Source of the DNA: Myoxocephalus aenaeus
Taxonomy: Eukaryota; Chordata; Actinopteri; Perciformes; Cottidae
NCBI GenBank assembly: GCA_038501785.1
Contig: JBAMJR010000083.1
Span: 142,001-206,000, forward strand
Length of the DNA stretch: 64,000 nt
Direction of reading: 5' to 3'
Part shown: in pieces, positions 20,990-31,518 of the stretch
Numbering within the stretch: the first letter of the stretch is position 1
Layout of the letters: each line of letters begins with the position of its first letter
The notes under the pieces: generated by a model
What the model was told of the DNA's origin: nothing
Seen by the model: the letters and a program-made list of their open reading frames with translations, nothing else
Database searches by the model: none
Made by a program: the position numbers and the translations under genes

Positions 20990-21990
20990 TCAGTGACATT
21001 TGTCCCTCTTGTCTCTGGCCTGGACGTTCCTCTTGTCCATCTCCTTCCTCTTCCTCTGGCTGCTGGTGACCCCCCCCCTCTTCTCCGTGAGCCACTGCTC
21101 CACTGTTCTGCCGAGTGGGTCTGAGCTCTGGCAGAAGCTCTCCCTGGCTGAGCCGAGGACCGAGTGTCCGGTGGCTCTGGTCCTCCTCTCCCCACACCTG
21201 GGACAGGTCCGTGACTTTGGCAGAGGCAACGTACCAGTTAGCATTAGCTTTTGCTTTTGCTTCAGCCGCCAAATGGTGGTCCTGGGCACCCCCCTGTCCT
21301 TCAGCCAGTCTTCCAGAGTCTCCCCATCCTCTGCTGTGGCTGCACAGTAAACAGCCCCCTTGTATTGGAAGTGTTCAGGGGTCTGCACAGACTCCCCACA
21401 GTGAGGACAGGAGTGGGGGCGTTTCTGGAGACGCAAGGTCTTATTAGACCTCTCCAGCTGGGGAGTGGAGCAGGACCTGCTCTGGCTGGAGGTCCCTGGT
21501 GCGTCGGAGTCGGAGGATGAGTCCTGGAGAGGAGGAAGAGGAAGGGAGCAGGGCCTGCTTTGGCTGGAGGTGCCAGGCGGCTGGTCTATGTCAGCACCCT
21601 TTAGAGGGGGAGGAGGGGAGCAGGATGGCGGCTGGTCCGAGTCCGAGTCCTGGAGTGGAGGAGGGGAGCAGGATGGCGGCTGGTCCGAGTCCGAGTCCTG
21701 GAGTGGAGGAGGGGAGCAGGATGGCGGCTGGTCCGAGTCAGAGTCCTGCAGTGGAGGAGGCGAGTAGGATGGCGGCTGGTCCGAGTCCGAGTCCTGCAGT
21801 GGAGGAGGGGAGCAGGATGGCGGCTTGTCGGAGTCCGAGTCCTGGACCCAATCCCTGCAAGCAATAAGAAGGATACAAATATTATTTATTTGACTACAAA
21901 TGACCATCTGCTCCTCAGCAGTCCTATATTGGAGTAGATATAATTAAAGTTAGTTGTTCACCTTTCATCCTGGCTCTGCTGCCGGTCCAT
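20990..21990 (-). CDS. second gene of the DUF6729 element (zinc-ribbon protein)
   Basis: Exon 1 (21990-21962) encodes MDRQQSQDER and ends at a GTGAAC donor. Exon 2 (21854-20990) follows TTGCTTGCAG and continues DWVQDSDSDKPPSCSPPPLQ, giving about 297 residues. Five 16-residue repeats (QDSDSDQPPSCSPPPL) are followed by a Ser-rich stretch. A zinc-ribbon-like domain comes next (SCPHCGESVQTPEHFQYKGA, then DGETLEDWLKDRGVP). A second one closes the protein (CPRCGERRTRATGHS, ESFCQSSDPLGRTVEQWLTE, KR). The second domain has the same spacing as the C-terminus of the transposase-like protein. It starts only 77 bp after that gene's stop. The open frame is intact. I do not recognise a function; DNA binding or partnering with the transposase is a guess. 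Confidence 0.65.
21610..21850 (-). repeat. 48-bp coding tandem repeat
   Basis: Five units encode QDSDSDQPPSCSPPPL with minor changes. The equivalent array in copy B has a 42-bp unit. Confidence 0.95.
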
Positions 21991-23777
21991 CCTGCTGTGT
22001 GACTGACGAGAAGGTTGAGAGGCCAAACCTCCTCACTTAACACCTAACCACACCCACCCCTCCCACTTCACCTCTCCCCCTCCTCCCTCCTCTTCTCCTG
22101 CAGCCAGTCTTTGACACTTTTGCCATCTGAGGTACTCTGACAAAAGTGGAACATTGTCTTGGACTTTACGCTGTAGAAGCGGCTGTGACCAAATTCTTTG
22201 GTCTTCGGCTGCTTGCAGAGGCTGCAAATGCAGGTGAAAGGCTTCTTCATTTTGAAGTCCTTTCCCTGTCTCTCTGCCTCCTGCCTCCTCTTGTCCAGCT
22301 GCTTCCGCTGCCACAGCGTCGTCTTTGGCAGCTGAGGAGGAGGAGGAGGAGGAGGAGGCCCGCTGGCCTCCACTGCGGGGAGATGTGGAGCGGCAGCCTC
22401 AGCAGCCTCAGCAGCCTCAGTCCTGTGGCCAGCAGCTGCTGGTAGGTCCGGGGTCTGGGAGACACCTGGAAGGGGCTGGTCCAGGGGGAGGTCTTGTGGC
22501 CTCTCTCTTGGTGGAGCCATGGGCTCTGGTGCCACCAGAGGGGCGCTGGTGGGTGGGACAGTCGCCTGGAGGACATGACCCTCCTGGGTCCCTTTCCTCC
22601 TGTTGTACCTAGAGTTCATACAGGTTTAAAACCTTGCAGATGTAACTGTTGTACAGTAATGAGCTTCTTAGTTTAGTGTGATACTCACCACTGGGTGAGC
22701 GTCCTCTGATTGATCTCGTAGAGCTGTAGCTTCTCTCTGACGGTCGGGTTGTCCAGCACGCTGTCTCTGATGGCGCAGTAGCTCCTGAGGATCAGAGACC
22801 AGCGGCTGATCAGAGCTCCTGCCAGAGAGCAGCTCTGTGGATGGAGGCGACACAGCAGGATGCAGACGGCCTCCACCAGCCTGCTGGCGTCGGGCCTCGT
22901 GGAGGGGCCGCTGCCCTGACTGTGGAGACAGCTGCAGAGAAACAGGAAGTCAGAGGAGCCCCTGAACACGGATTCATTTTACAAGCAGACCCTAATATTG
23001 CTTACCGCCTCATGCTCTCCAGTCCCACAGTGGTGTCGGTGGGTGCGTGGGTGGCAGACTTGGTCTTTTTGAACCTGCCCTTAGTGAGATGGTCCCTGTG
23101 ACGTGGGGGGTAGTTCACAGGGCCCTTGTCTCCCTCGGGGAGTTTCTCCCACAAGGCCAAGAGCTGCGCCTCACGCCGCACTGTGACCCGACCCGACACC
23201 CGCAGCTCCACCAGGCACTCTGCCAGGTTCTGCACGTGCTGGTACCCCGGGGTGCCAGCTGGGCCCACGCACTCCTACAGAGGGCAAAAGAACAAGGTCC
23301 TTTATTAATCATGTGGCTTTGAGGACGGAGGTGATGTAGAAAGGTGCAATGAGAACGTACCTCTTCCGCGGCGTGGAGGTCGGCTGGCGGTCGGGGGAGC
23401 TATGAGGCGTCGGGCTGGAGGTCTGTCCCAGGAAGCGGGAGATCCTCAAAGCCCTCCGTGCACCCTTCCCCCTGATCCTCTAAGTCCTCCTCGGTCTCCT
23501 GCCCCGGCTCCTGCTCCTGGTCCTGCTCTGTCTCCTCCTCCTCCGTCTCCTCGTCTGGGACGTCGGGGTCCTCCGGCAGCGGCTGCAGCACCCGGCCGGT
23601 CTGGGAGAACAGGTAGTTGACCCCGATCAACTCCCCTGTGGCGGCACAGAAGAAGAAAACCAAGTTAAGGACACAGTCAAAGGTACTGGCACCTCCCGGA
23701 GCTTCTCCCTCAGCAGGTACCTGTGTACTCCCGGGTCTGGGTGTAGCTGTGAAGCAGCCTCTTTCCATACAGGCTTA

Positions 23778-24722
23778 AGCCTAATTCATGCTTAATTCAT
23801 GCTTCTCCGTCTGCGTCGACGCAGACCCCTACGCCGTAGCCTGACGCGCACCTCCAAAAAATCCTAACTACGCGTCGCGTAGACGCGGACCGCAACGCTG
23901 TGATTGGTCCGCTCAGAACGTAATTTCCGGCGGTTGCTCTTTTCGGTTTGTCTTCCTACACCGCCATTTTTAAAAGTTATTGTAGACCGATAGTAACAAT
24001 GGACAAAACAGAAGAACGAATCATCGAGGAAGTGAGGAAATACGACCACTTGTATAACTTTTCTTCAAGCGACTACAAGGACAACCAAAGGACATTAAAT
24101 TCATGGCGAGAAATCGCGCAAAACACGGGGCTGGAGGCCGTGGAGTGCACGAAAAGGTGGAAGAACCTCCGGGACAAATATGTCCGTCTGCGAAAAAAAC
24201 TCGCTACCAAAAGTGGCGATCCAGGCGGCCAAAAGGTGCCTGCATTTTACCGACTTTAGGGACTCAAGTGTGTGTGTGTGTTTTTGTTTTTTTTGTTTTA
24301 GTGCACTTCTACATAAGAATAAAGCACACAAGTTTGTTTTCAAAAAGTTGTTTTGATATTTATTTTCAACACCATGCATAACCTTACCACCCATCACTTC
24401 TCCAATATACTCGGCCCGCTGACATTCGAAAGTATTGAAAGTGCATCTGTTCATCCAGGTCCCTCAGAGGGTAAACCAGTGTTGTAAATTCACCCGTTTC
24501 CAGCCTCGATTGGTTGATGAGCACCATTGTTTACTGTGACCGGAAGAAAAAGCAAGGGTTCAGCTATAACCCCTGAACCACACAGCCACACCCCCCTGGC
24601 GGCATGGCGGTTAATTCCAGAGCAACGCAGACCCTCGACGCAGAACTATGAATGCTCAACGACTGCGTCAGGTCGACGGCGTAGGTGCGCCGTCGACCTG
24701 ACGGAGAAGCATGAATTAGGCT
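23778..24722 (+). mobile_element. PIF/Harbinger nonautonomous element with MADF gene
   Basis: The terminal repeats AGCCTAATTCATGCTTCTCCG (left end, with an 11-bp AATTCATGCTT duplication) and the matching inversion at the right end are flanked by TTA (23775-23777 and 24723-24725), the usual 3-bp PIF target site. Removing it restores the exon of the surrounding gene (ELAL joined to SLYGKRLLHSYT). It carries the MADF gene but no DDE transposase. Confidence 0.9.
23999..24259 (+). CDS. MADF/Myb-SANT-like protein of Harbinger element
   Basis: An 86-residue intact frame starting MDKTEERIIEEVRKYDHLYN. The pattern is that of a MADF domain: an acidic N-terminal helix, then YKDNQRTLNSWREIA with its central Trp, then ECTKRWKNLRDKYVRLRKKL. 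In PIF/Harbinger transposons such a Myb-like protein binds DNA and helps the transposase enter the nucleus and recognise the ends. Here the partner transposase is missing, so this would have to act in trans. The frame ends at 24257-24259; the last residues (PAFYRL) suggest truncation of a longer protein by the internal deletion. The start was chosen at the ATG that begins the MADF domain. Confidence 0.8.
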   Translation: MDKTEERIIEEVRKYDHLYNFSSSDYKDNQRTLNSWREIAQNTGLEAVECTKRWKNLRDKYVRLRKKLATKSGDPGGQKVPAFYRL

Positions 24723-26534
24723 TTAGGGCCAGCTCGTTGGTAGAGTGCAGGTCCTGGCTGCTGTAGCTGCGCTGCTGCTGCTGCTGGCTGCCCCCCCCCT
24801 CCACCGAGGCACGACCGCGGTCCTCGTTCCACCTCGTCAGGCCCTCCAGCAGGTACAGCTGGAGGTGCATGGCATTGGCACTGGTGCCTGGAACGTGACA
24901 GAAGAGCGAGGTGAGAGGAGACGCTCTAATATTGACTTGTGTTCCCAGGCTTCAGACACTCACCAGGGATGAACCTGTTGAGGTGGAGGTGAAACGACTC
25001 CAAGGACGTGGAGCCTCGGGAGCAGCGGTACACCGGCAGGCTCACTCCTCCCCGGGTCAGCCGGCCCGTCCTGGTGTACAGCTGCAGCCCCGGTGGGTCC
25101 TGGATGCACTGCAGGTGGCGGCGCTGGGTGCTCCAGATGCCCTCCACCAGCAGCAGGATGCCCATGGTGTCCGTGGCCGACTTGAAGTGGTCCAGGGCCT
25201 CCTCGATGAGACGCTCGGTCTCCTGTGCCCCACGTGTGCCGCGGCGACAGTGCCGAGCCATCTCCTTGGCGGACACCCGGCTCCAGGCCCCGGGTCTCTC
25301 TGCCTCCTTGGCGCTCTTCAGCAGGACCACGTCCTCCGAGTCCCACACAGAGATGCAGATGGACAGGCGGCGCATGAAGCTGGCATAGAGGGGGTGGCTC
25401 TCGGTGGTGACCATGGCCGCCAGCCTCCTCACAAAGTGCCAGATGTCCAGCCGGACCACGAGCTTGGTCCACTCTGGGAACAGAGCGGCTGCTGCTGAAC
25501 CCCCAGTGATGGAGCAGCAGTCCCGGTCCACGTACAGGAGCACAGGTGGATCCTCCCTGGCCAGCTGGTACCGCCTGACCAGCCTAGAGGTCATCTGCTT
25601 CAGCCCGGAGCCCTCGGCTGCAGTGAGGACCGACATGAGCACCTGGCCGTGCTCGTTGCCCACGTTGGTCGTCCCTGCAGCGTGGCCGGCCAGCTTCCTG
25701 GTGATCCACACAAGCAGAAGGACTTTATTCATCCTGAGGGGGAATCGGATCGCTCTCGTTCTAAAAGATATCAGAGCTACCGTACTAAAATAAACAACCG
25801 CCGTGCACATTCTGAATGACTTGAGTTAAAATGTCTGAACATTCTACCTTCTTCGTCGAGTCCATTTTTAAGATGGAGCCAAAGATGGAGGTCACCTTGG
25901 CTCTCATCTCCCCCAGACGGCTGAAGCTGACACTGGCATACACGGAGAGGATCCACTGGCTGGTGGGGACCGGCTCCATCTCTGGGAGGGCTAGAGGAGG
26001 AGGAACAGTCACGCCTGGTACCATGAACCTCCTGTAGACATCCATGTAGCACGCGGATCTCTTCATCCAGGCCTTCGTGTGCTGCTCCACCAGGTAGGAG
26101 CGCAGGCGGCTGGAACTGTTGCCCAGCGTCCGGCCGCACATCTGGGAGATGACCATCTTGTCACATGACAGCCTGCAGAGACAGAAAGACAAAACAGGTT
26201 GAGTTGTAAGCTTTTATGAAACCACAGACTAAACTAAAAGATAAACTCTCTCTGCTCCTCAGGGAGAAGATCAAGATGTGTGCTGTGACAGCTGAACTTT
26301 GACAGCTGAACTTTGTCAGCTGAACTGAAGTAACCCTGACCCTTAAACAAAGGCAGCACGGAGTGAATGAAGTGTGAGGCCTTTGTTGTGAGCTTTGAGA
26401 GGTGTGAAGAGCTAACGTGTGACGAGCTGATGGGGCTATCAGGGTCCTCACTGCCCTTCCCCTACTCACCCCCCTCCTCACTTCCCCTCCTCCAGAGTTC
26501 AAAGTCCCCTTATTAAGGTCAAAGCCTTTGATAA

Positions 26535-26700
26535 GATAAGGTTTTTAAATCCTTTATTTGTCCCGCGGTGGGGAAATTGCCGGATTACAGCAGCAAGAGA
26601 AATAAAGAAGTAATATGAATACACAGTAAAACCGTAATAAAACAGTAAAGAATCTACAATAGCAGTATTATATATAAAGATACAATAAAAATTTGATTTA
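26535..26700 (+). repeat. LINE 3'-tail-like sequence in intron
   Basis: CCTTTATTTGTCCCGCGGTGGGG followed by an A-rich, AATAAA-containing stretch resembles the reversed tail of CR1/Rex1-group LINEs (compare 9870-10010 and 18670). It lies in the intron between exons 5 and 6 of the DUF6729 gene. Confidence 0.5.
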
Positions 26701-28142
26701 AAATGTATTTATTATTATTAAGTGTGATGTACCTGTATTTGAGCACCGCTGGAAACATCATCCTGTTCCCCGCTCCCAGGTGGTCCATGATGCTCATGGA
26801 CCAGGACGCCAACTTCTTGCCACACTTGTGACACTCCAGGTACTCGGTGCCCATAAAATACCACCCGTCTCTGTCCAGGACCCTGCGGACGGTCTTGTAG
26901 AGACCACATCCGGTCATTTTATGGGCACAGACTGGGCAGCTGATGGGGCACTGCCACATCTTGTAGGGTACCCAGAGAAAGAACGGCCGCTGGAAGAAGG
27001 CGTGGAGCGAGGCCGGAGGCTGGCCATACTCCCGGCGAGGGCCAGGAGGGTAAACCAGGTCTGCAGCTCGTCTTTGAGCACAGGCTTCCCTCTGTGGTCC
27101 CTGGTGAACAGAGCCTGGCTCACCCACGGGTGCTGCGCCCTGGGGAGTGAGCTCCTCCAGCCCTCTGGGAGAGGAACCTGTAGCACACACACACACACAC
27201 ACATATAGGAACCACGTTAACAGACAACACAACTTACAATATCACATCTGCAATATGTCTTTACATTCCATCAGAGCACTGACCTCAGCTGGGAGACGTG
27301 CTGTCGCAGCAGCTCGTCTCTTCTGGACCGGAGCAGGAGGAGCTGCTGGAGCTACAGCAGCAGGAGCTACGTCATGATGGTAAAAAGAAAAACAACTCAC
27401 TTCATGCTTTCCTTTGTGCCTCCTGTTAAATATGCAATAAAGACACATGAAATAGGATTGTGGGGTAATCACCTGAAGGAAGGGAAAGCTGGACTTCAGC
27501 AGCTGCTTCCAGCATCTCTGTCTCGTCCTCTGAGGAGAAATCTGTAACACAGAGAACCATCAGGACTGAGTTCATCTGAACCACGAGAGACCCACAGAGC
27601 AGCTGGTCTCCTGGATGAAGACCCGTACCTCTGAGAACACGACTCCTTTTGGACCTCCTCTGTGAAGGCTGTGTGGAAGACGGAGAGGCCCTGGGGGCGG
27701 AGGAGGTGGCTGTCGAGGTCGCTGCAGCAGACGTTGAGGAGGCTGCCTCCTTCTTCTTCTGGTCCCTCTCCAGCACGTCCCTCTTCAGGTGGTCCATGCT
27801 GGAGCCCCTTGCATGAATGCGGGCTCCCCTGAGCCACATCCTGTAGCTGTGGAGAGGGAAGAAGCCTCGTTAGCTGACAACAGGAACGTTCTCAGTGACG
27901 TTTGGACCACGACTCTCTCTGTGACTCACCTCTGCACTTCAGCGTCTGCAGACTCGTAAAATTCCCGGTAGAGAGTCCAGCGTGGTCCTGAACCCGCCTG
28001 CTGTCCTGCACTCCCTCAGAGGAGGAGCCGTCAGACGCCATCCTCTGCCTTACCGCCGCGATCAGGTCGGGGAACAGCCGGGCGTACCGCCACAGAGCGT
28101 CCTTATTCTGCATCAAGGCGCTGGTGCTGTCGTCCCCCGACT

Positions 28143-28385
28143 TGCGGCTGTAGCTCAGGGGGATGAGTGGTCGTCCCGCAACCACAAGGTAGCCGGTTCG
28201 ATCCCCAGTCCCCCCATAGCTCACATGTCTCATGTCCCTGAGCAAGACACTGAACCCTCAGCTGCTCCCCGGGCGCCTCACAGGGCTGCCTACTGCTCCC
28301 TATCCAGGGATGGGTCACATGCAGAGAAGAATTTCCCCAAGGGGATTAATAAAAGTGCATATTTCTTTTTTCTTTTTCTTTTTTT
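28143..28385 (+). mobile_element. tRNA-derived SINE, full length
   Basis: The SINE starts GCGGCTGTAGCTCAGGGGGA, has a B-box-like GGTTCGATCCCC, a conserved body with CCCTGAGCAAGACACTGAACC, and the tail CCCCAAGGGGATTAATAAAA followed by a T/C-rich run. It splits exon 1 of the DUF6729 gene between AAHIK and SGDDSTSALM. Confidence 0.92.
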
Positions 28386-29130
28386 TTGATGTGAGCCGCC
28401 ACGACCATCAGCAGGTAGCCCACGTCGTTGCTTGCCAGCCAGTTGAAGGTCTGCCCCCTATACAGCCCAAACTGGATTTCATGGCGGCTATGGACCAGCT
28501 TGGTGTCGCTGCAGTCCCCTCCACCGGCAGCGACCCGGTTCCTGGCGTCCTTCATGACGGCCGGCTGGTTCTTGGGCCGGCCCAAACGAGCTCGCTCCTG
28601 CTGTCGGGAGACGTCCTCGGCCTCATCAGAGGCTTTCAGCATCAGGTCATTGGACACAGTCCTCTTGAATAGTGGCATGTAGTCCATCTGTTCACAGAGA
28701 AGAGACAGGAGGAGGACACGATAAGCCCTGTGGCAACACAGTAGAAATACATGCTAACACAGCAGTAATACATCATCATGCAGTATTCTGCTGTGGTCAT
28801 AACCATAATAATCACAACCACACAGGAGGAAATAATCACAACGTATAATTACAACATAAACACACTGTTTTGTATCTGAATCGCCTGGTTTTATTCTGAT
28901 AACACTCTGTTAACTTTCCTGTAAAGCATTTAAATAATGCACATATTACTGTTTGAAGGATTTAAATGATGTCCATATTACTCTGTTATTTTACTGCGCG
29001 AGACATGTAATTAATGTCCATATTACTCTGTTATTTTACTGCGCGAGACGTGTAATGAATGTACATTAAAGTATTCTCCAGTAAATGTGGAGCGCCGTTA
29101 CGTTCATACAGTGTGAGAGTGTCTCCTTAC

Positions 29131-29475
29131 CGTTCGAGTTGTTAATCAAATAAATATTTGAAAAGACGGTAGAGTTGAAAGAGTTTTCTCCTGTGAAAGT
29201 TCAGTAGAAGGTCCGTTGCTTCATACAGGTGTCGGTGTCTGTGTCGGTGTTCCCTTTTTAAAACTCCTCGCTGCGCCGCGCTGGCTCCTCCCCCTGCTCT
29301 CCCGCAGCAGCCCCCTGAGCAGCCAATCAAAGGCGGCTTGCAAAAGTAGAACGTCGAATCAGAGCAGTAACAGCTCAGTAACTAAGTAGAACTTGCCAAT
29401 CCTGGGAGGGGGCGGGCTTTGCGAGGTAGAACTCTAAGTAGAACTCAGGTAGGCCCAAAGACCTTCTCCCTAGAG
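29131..29475 (-). promoter_or_regulatory. 5' exon and promoter region of the DUF6729 element
   Basis: On the minus strand the ATG at 28687 directly follows a splice acceptor (TGTGAACAG). A matching donor (AACG/GTAAGG) lies at 29131-29130, implying a noncoding first exon. Upstream are a TTTAAAAA box (about 29262), an ATTGG box (about 29320) and GC-rich blocks. Repeated AGTAGAACT motifs (three or more between 29340 and 29450) sit near the element edge and may be terminal binding sites. Confidence 0.5.
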
Positions 29476-29570
29476 GCGCAAGGATGACACGCAAATTCGT
29501 GAAGCGTTCCTTATTTCTGCTTTTTTATATATATATATATATATTTTTTACAATACTATGTATATTTTGC
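29476..29570 (+). pseudogene. U6 snRNA 3' half and downstream spacer
   Basis: From 29476 the sequence GCGCAAGGATGACACGCAAA and the next 15 bases equal the 3' half of vertebrate U6 snRNA, followed by a T-rich terminator-like run. The spacer TTTACAATACTATGTATATT then matches the spacer after the U6 fragment at 54.9 kb. The U6 5' half is replaced by the DUF6729 element. The spacer is cut at 29571 by a hAT-like end. Confidence 0.9.
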
Positions 29571-29571
29571 A

Positions 29572-30065
29572 GTGGCGGGCCGTCAGGGCCAGCTCAGCCT
29601 TCTCTGCTGGCCTAAACAGATTTTAAAATTGAATTTATTTTTATTTTTATTTTAATAATAAAAAAAAGTTTAAAAAAAAAAGTGAATAAAAAAACAAATT
29701 GGAATTTAAAAAAAGAAATTGAATAAAAAAAATAAAAAAAATACACTACATGTATTATAATTATTTTCTCATTGCACAGCTCCTGTCTTGTCTGTCCTCC
29801 TGCCTGTCGTCTGCTCCAGCAGGCGGAGTTCATGTGACTTGATGACATTTTGTATTTAAGATGGGCAAATCTGTGCAAGCACTTCCACTTCCACAGCTTC
29901 TGGGACACAACAAGGATGCAAGGAAGAACCATCTGGACTACGGGGATACCATGACTGCTCACTGGAAGTCTTTTATATTGCCTCAACTTGAGCATTGGCT
30001 TGTTTACATTCAGTAAGTGCTACTTGTTGGGGCGGTTCAACAAGACAAATTCTACGGATTACAAC
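29572..30065 (+). other. hAT-like terminus followed by unassigned sequence
   Basis: CAGTGGCGGGCCGTCAGGGC begins a 55-bp block also found at 18101. An A/T-rich tract (29620-29760) and a noncoding stretch follow. No transposase is seen and no partner terminus was found. Confidence 0.4.
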
Positions 30066-30070
30066 GGAAG

Positions 30071-31090
30071 ATAGATCTCAATGAAATCACATTCAGATAA
30101 CCTCAAACTGAGACACCGATGATTCTTTTGTTCATAAGTGCTTCTCTTTGGGGTTGTCTTACTTGTGACAATCCAATTGGATTGAATACACTGCAGTTTT
30201 CCTCTCTGTGTCTAGATTTGGTCATTTTGATTACCCTTACAAAAACACTAACTTTGTTTTCCACTGCAGTAAGTGCTTTTTGTTGGGGTAGTTTTGCTGA
30301 TCTTTGCATCTTCAAGTATGTAAGCGGCATGTCATTTGAAAACTCCAGTGAGATGTGCTCTACTAAGATGGATCTCAATGAAATCACATTCAGATAACCT
30401 CAAACGGAGACACTGATGATTCTTTAGTTCATACGTGCTTCTCTTTGGAGTTGTCTTGGTTGTGTGTTCTTCAACAGACATATCAAGGGGCAACTGCACA
30501 TGCTTTCTAAGTCCTCATACTACCCTAACTTGAGCATTGACTGTTGAATTCAGTAAGTGCTAAATGTTGGGGCAGTTTTAAGTGACTAAATCCACAGAAT
30601 GGAAGAAGAAGAAGACAGAAGAGGACATATTTAAAAAGAAGCCAGAAGAAGACTGTGTGGGAAGCGCTCTCAGATCACAAAGAGAGCCACTGGTGATGCT
30701 GGTGTTCATAAGTGCTTCTCTTTGGGGTTGTCTTGGTTGTGACAGTCAGATCGGATTGAATGCAGTACAGTTTTCCTCTCGAGTCCAGATTTGGTCTCTA
30801 TGACTACCCTTACAAATACACTAACTTTGTCTTTCAATGCAGTAAGTGCTTTTTGTTGGGGTAGTTTTGCTGATCTATGCATCTTTGAGTATGTAAGCTG
30901 TATGGCGTTTGAAAACTCCAGTGAGATATGCTCTTCTAATTTAGTCCGTCATTCTGCATTGGTTTCACGTTCAGATTTGTTGTCTATTGTATCAGAAGCT
31001 GTCTTTGGTCTTATGCTGGAATGTGCCTTTTGGAGTAGATATACAGTGCTAACTACATGTGTTTGTGTTGCTTCAAAGTACTGCTGATGG
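30071..31090 (+). repeat. three diverged tandem modules of about 300 bp
   Basis: Blocks GATCTCAATGAAATCACATT (30071, 30370), CATAAGTGCTTCTCTTTGG (30135, 30430 with one change, 30709), and CAGTAAGTGCTTTTTGTTGG (30267, 30840) recur in the same order. Parts of the modules also share ISASLWGC-type open frames (30119-30397, 30582-30803) and AFCWGSFADLCIF (30119-30397, 30791-31087). I do not recognise the family. The frames look like chance by-products of the duplication, though the second and third modules keep similar protein sequence. Confidence 0.7.
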
Positions 31091-31518
31091 AGCTGCAACT
31101 GCAGGCCACCATGTGGCAAAGAGTGGCACCAAGACGACTCATTGCAGTCTAATTGACCATAATAATAATATTGTGCTAATATAACCAGAAGAAATACTAT
31201 TGGTATACTATTATATATACACACCGTTGGCTTATTACTATGCTATATGTATACTACAAATATTTAAAAAGTATTACCAGTACCCTAAATGCTGAATGAA
31301 CTTCTATAGTTACGTTAAAATATAGTTACGGCAAAATATAAGAGACATTTGAATTCTGATGAGACTCAACCCGTATCTCAGAGTTTGAAAATGTAACTTG
31401 CTGCAGAGATGCAAGAGATAGTTCAAATCTGAAAACCTCACAGTGAAGGCCCAGTTCCATCACATATATATCCAGTCGCTCAGTACAAAGAATATACATA
31501 TATATTTTGTCTTCACAG

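Larger units (their letters stand above)
22068..28687 (-). pseudogene. DUF6729-type transposase-like gene, 12 exons
   Basis: Exons with consensus splice sites: 28687-27930 (split by a SINE), 27846-27629, 27541-27473, 27366-27284, 27177-26733, 26172-25848, 25697-24964, 24887-23721 (split by Harbinger), 23635-23361, 23274-23006, 22931-22689 and 22608-22068. The N-terminal part has HEIQFGLYRGQTFNWLASND. Exon 5 holds the DUF6729 zinc domain (CPISCPVCAHKMTGCGLYKT, TEYLECHKCGKK). Exons 6-7 hold a putative RNase H-like core: MDSTKK, KLAGHAAGT, VGNEHGQVL, LLYVDRDCCS, VRLDIWHFVRRLA, RGSTSLESFHLHLNRFIPG. Candidate acidic residues are the Asp of MDST and of VDRD; the third is unassigned. The last exon ends with CSLCKQPKTKEFGHSRF, FHFCQS and VKDWLQEKR. 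Damage: a frameshift near 28000, a one-base loss near 27060 (WF/YPPG) and a TAG at 23402-23400. Family membership is clear; transposase activity is inferred. Confidence 0.8.
20955..29475 (-). mobile_element. two-gene DUF6729-type DNA element, copy A (Dada-like candidate)
   Basis: This is the most complete copy of the family in the window. On the minus strand it has a 5' noncoding exon and promoter region (29475-29131), a 12-exon transposase-like gene (28687-22068) and a second two-exon gene (21990-20990). Its 5' border at 29475/29476 joins the U6 snRNA 3' half. Insertions inside it are a SINE (28143-28385), a PIF/Harbinger element (23778-24722) and a LINE tail (about 26535-26700). The other border is not identified. 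Fish Dada transposons are known to insert in U6 and other small RNA genes, and the U6 junction suggests this assignment. I could not verify that DUF6729 proteins are the Dada transposase. Confidence 0.7.

Noticed and set aside
22146..22676. Plus-strand frames opposite the last DUF6729 exon
   Set aside because: They are antisense shadows of a GC-rich coding exon and have no support from motifs or splice sites.
30119..31087. A membrane-protein gene (hydrophobic ISASLWGC/AFCWGSFADLCIF frames)
   Set aside because: The frames follow the tandem modules, start at arbitrary Met codons, and lack splice sites or recognisable domains.
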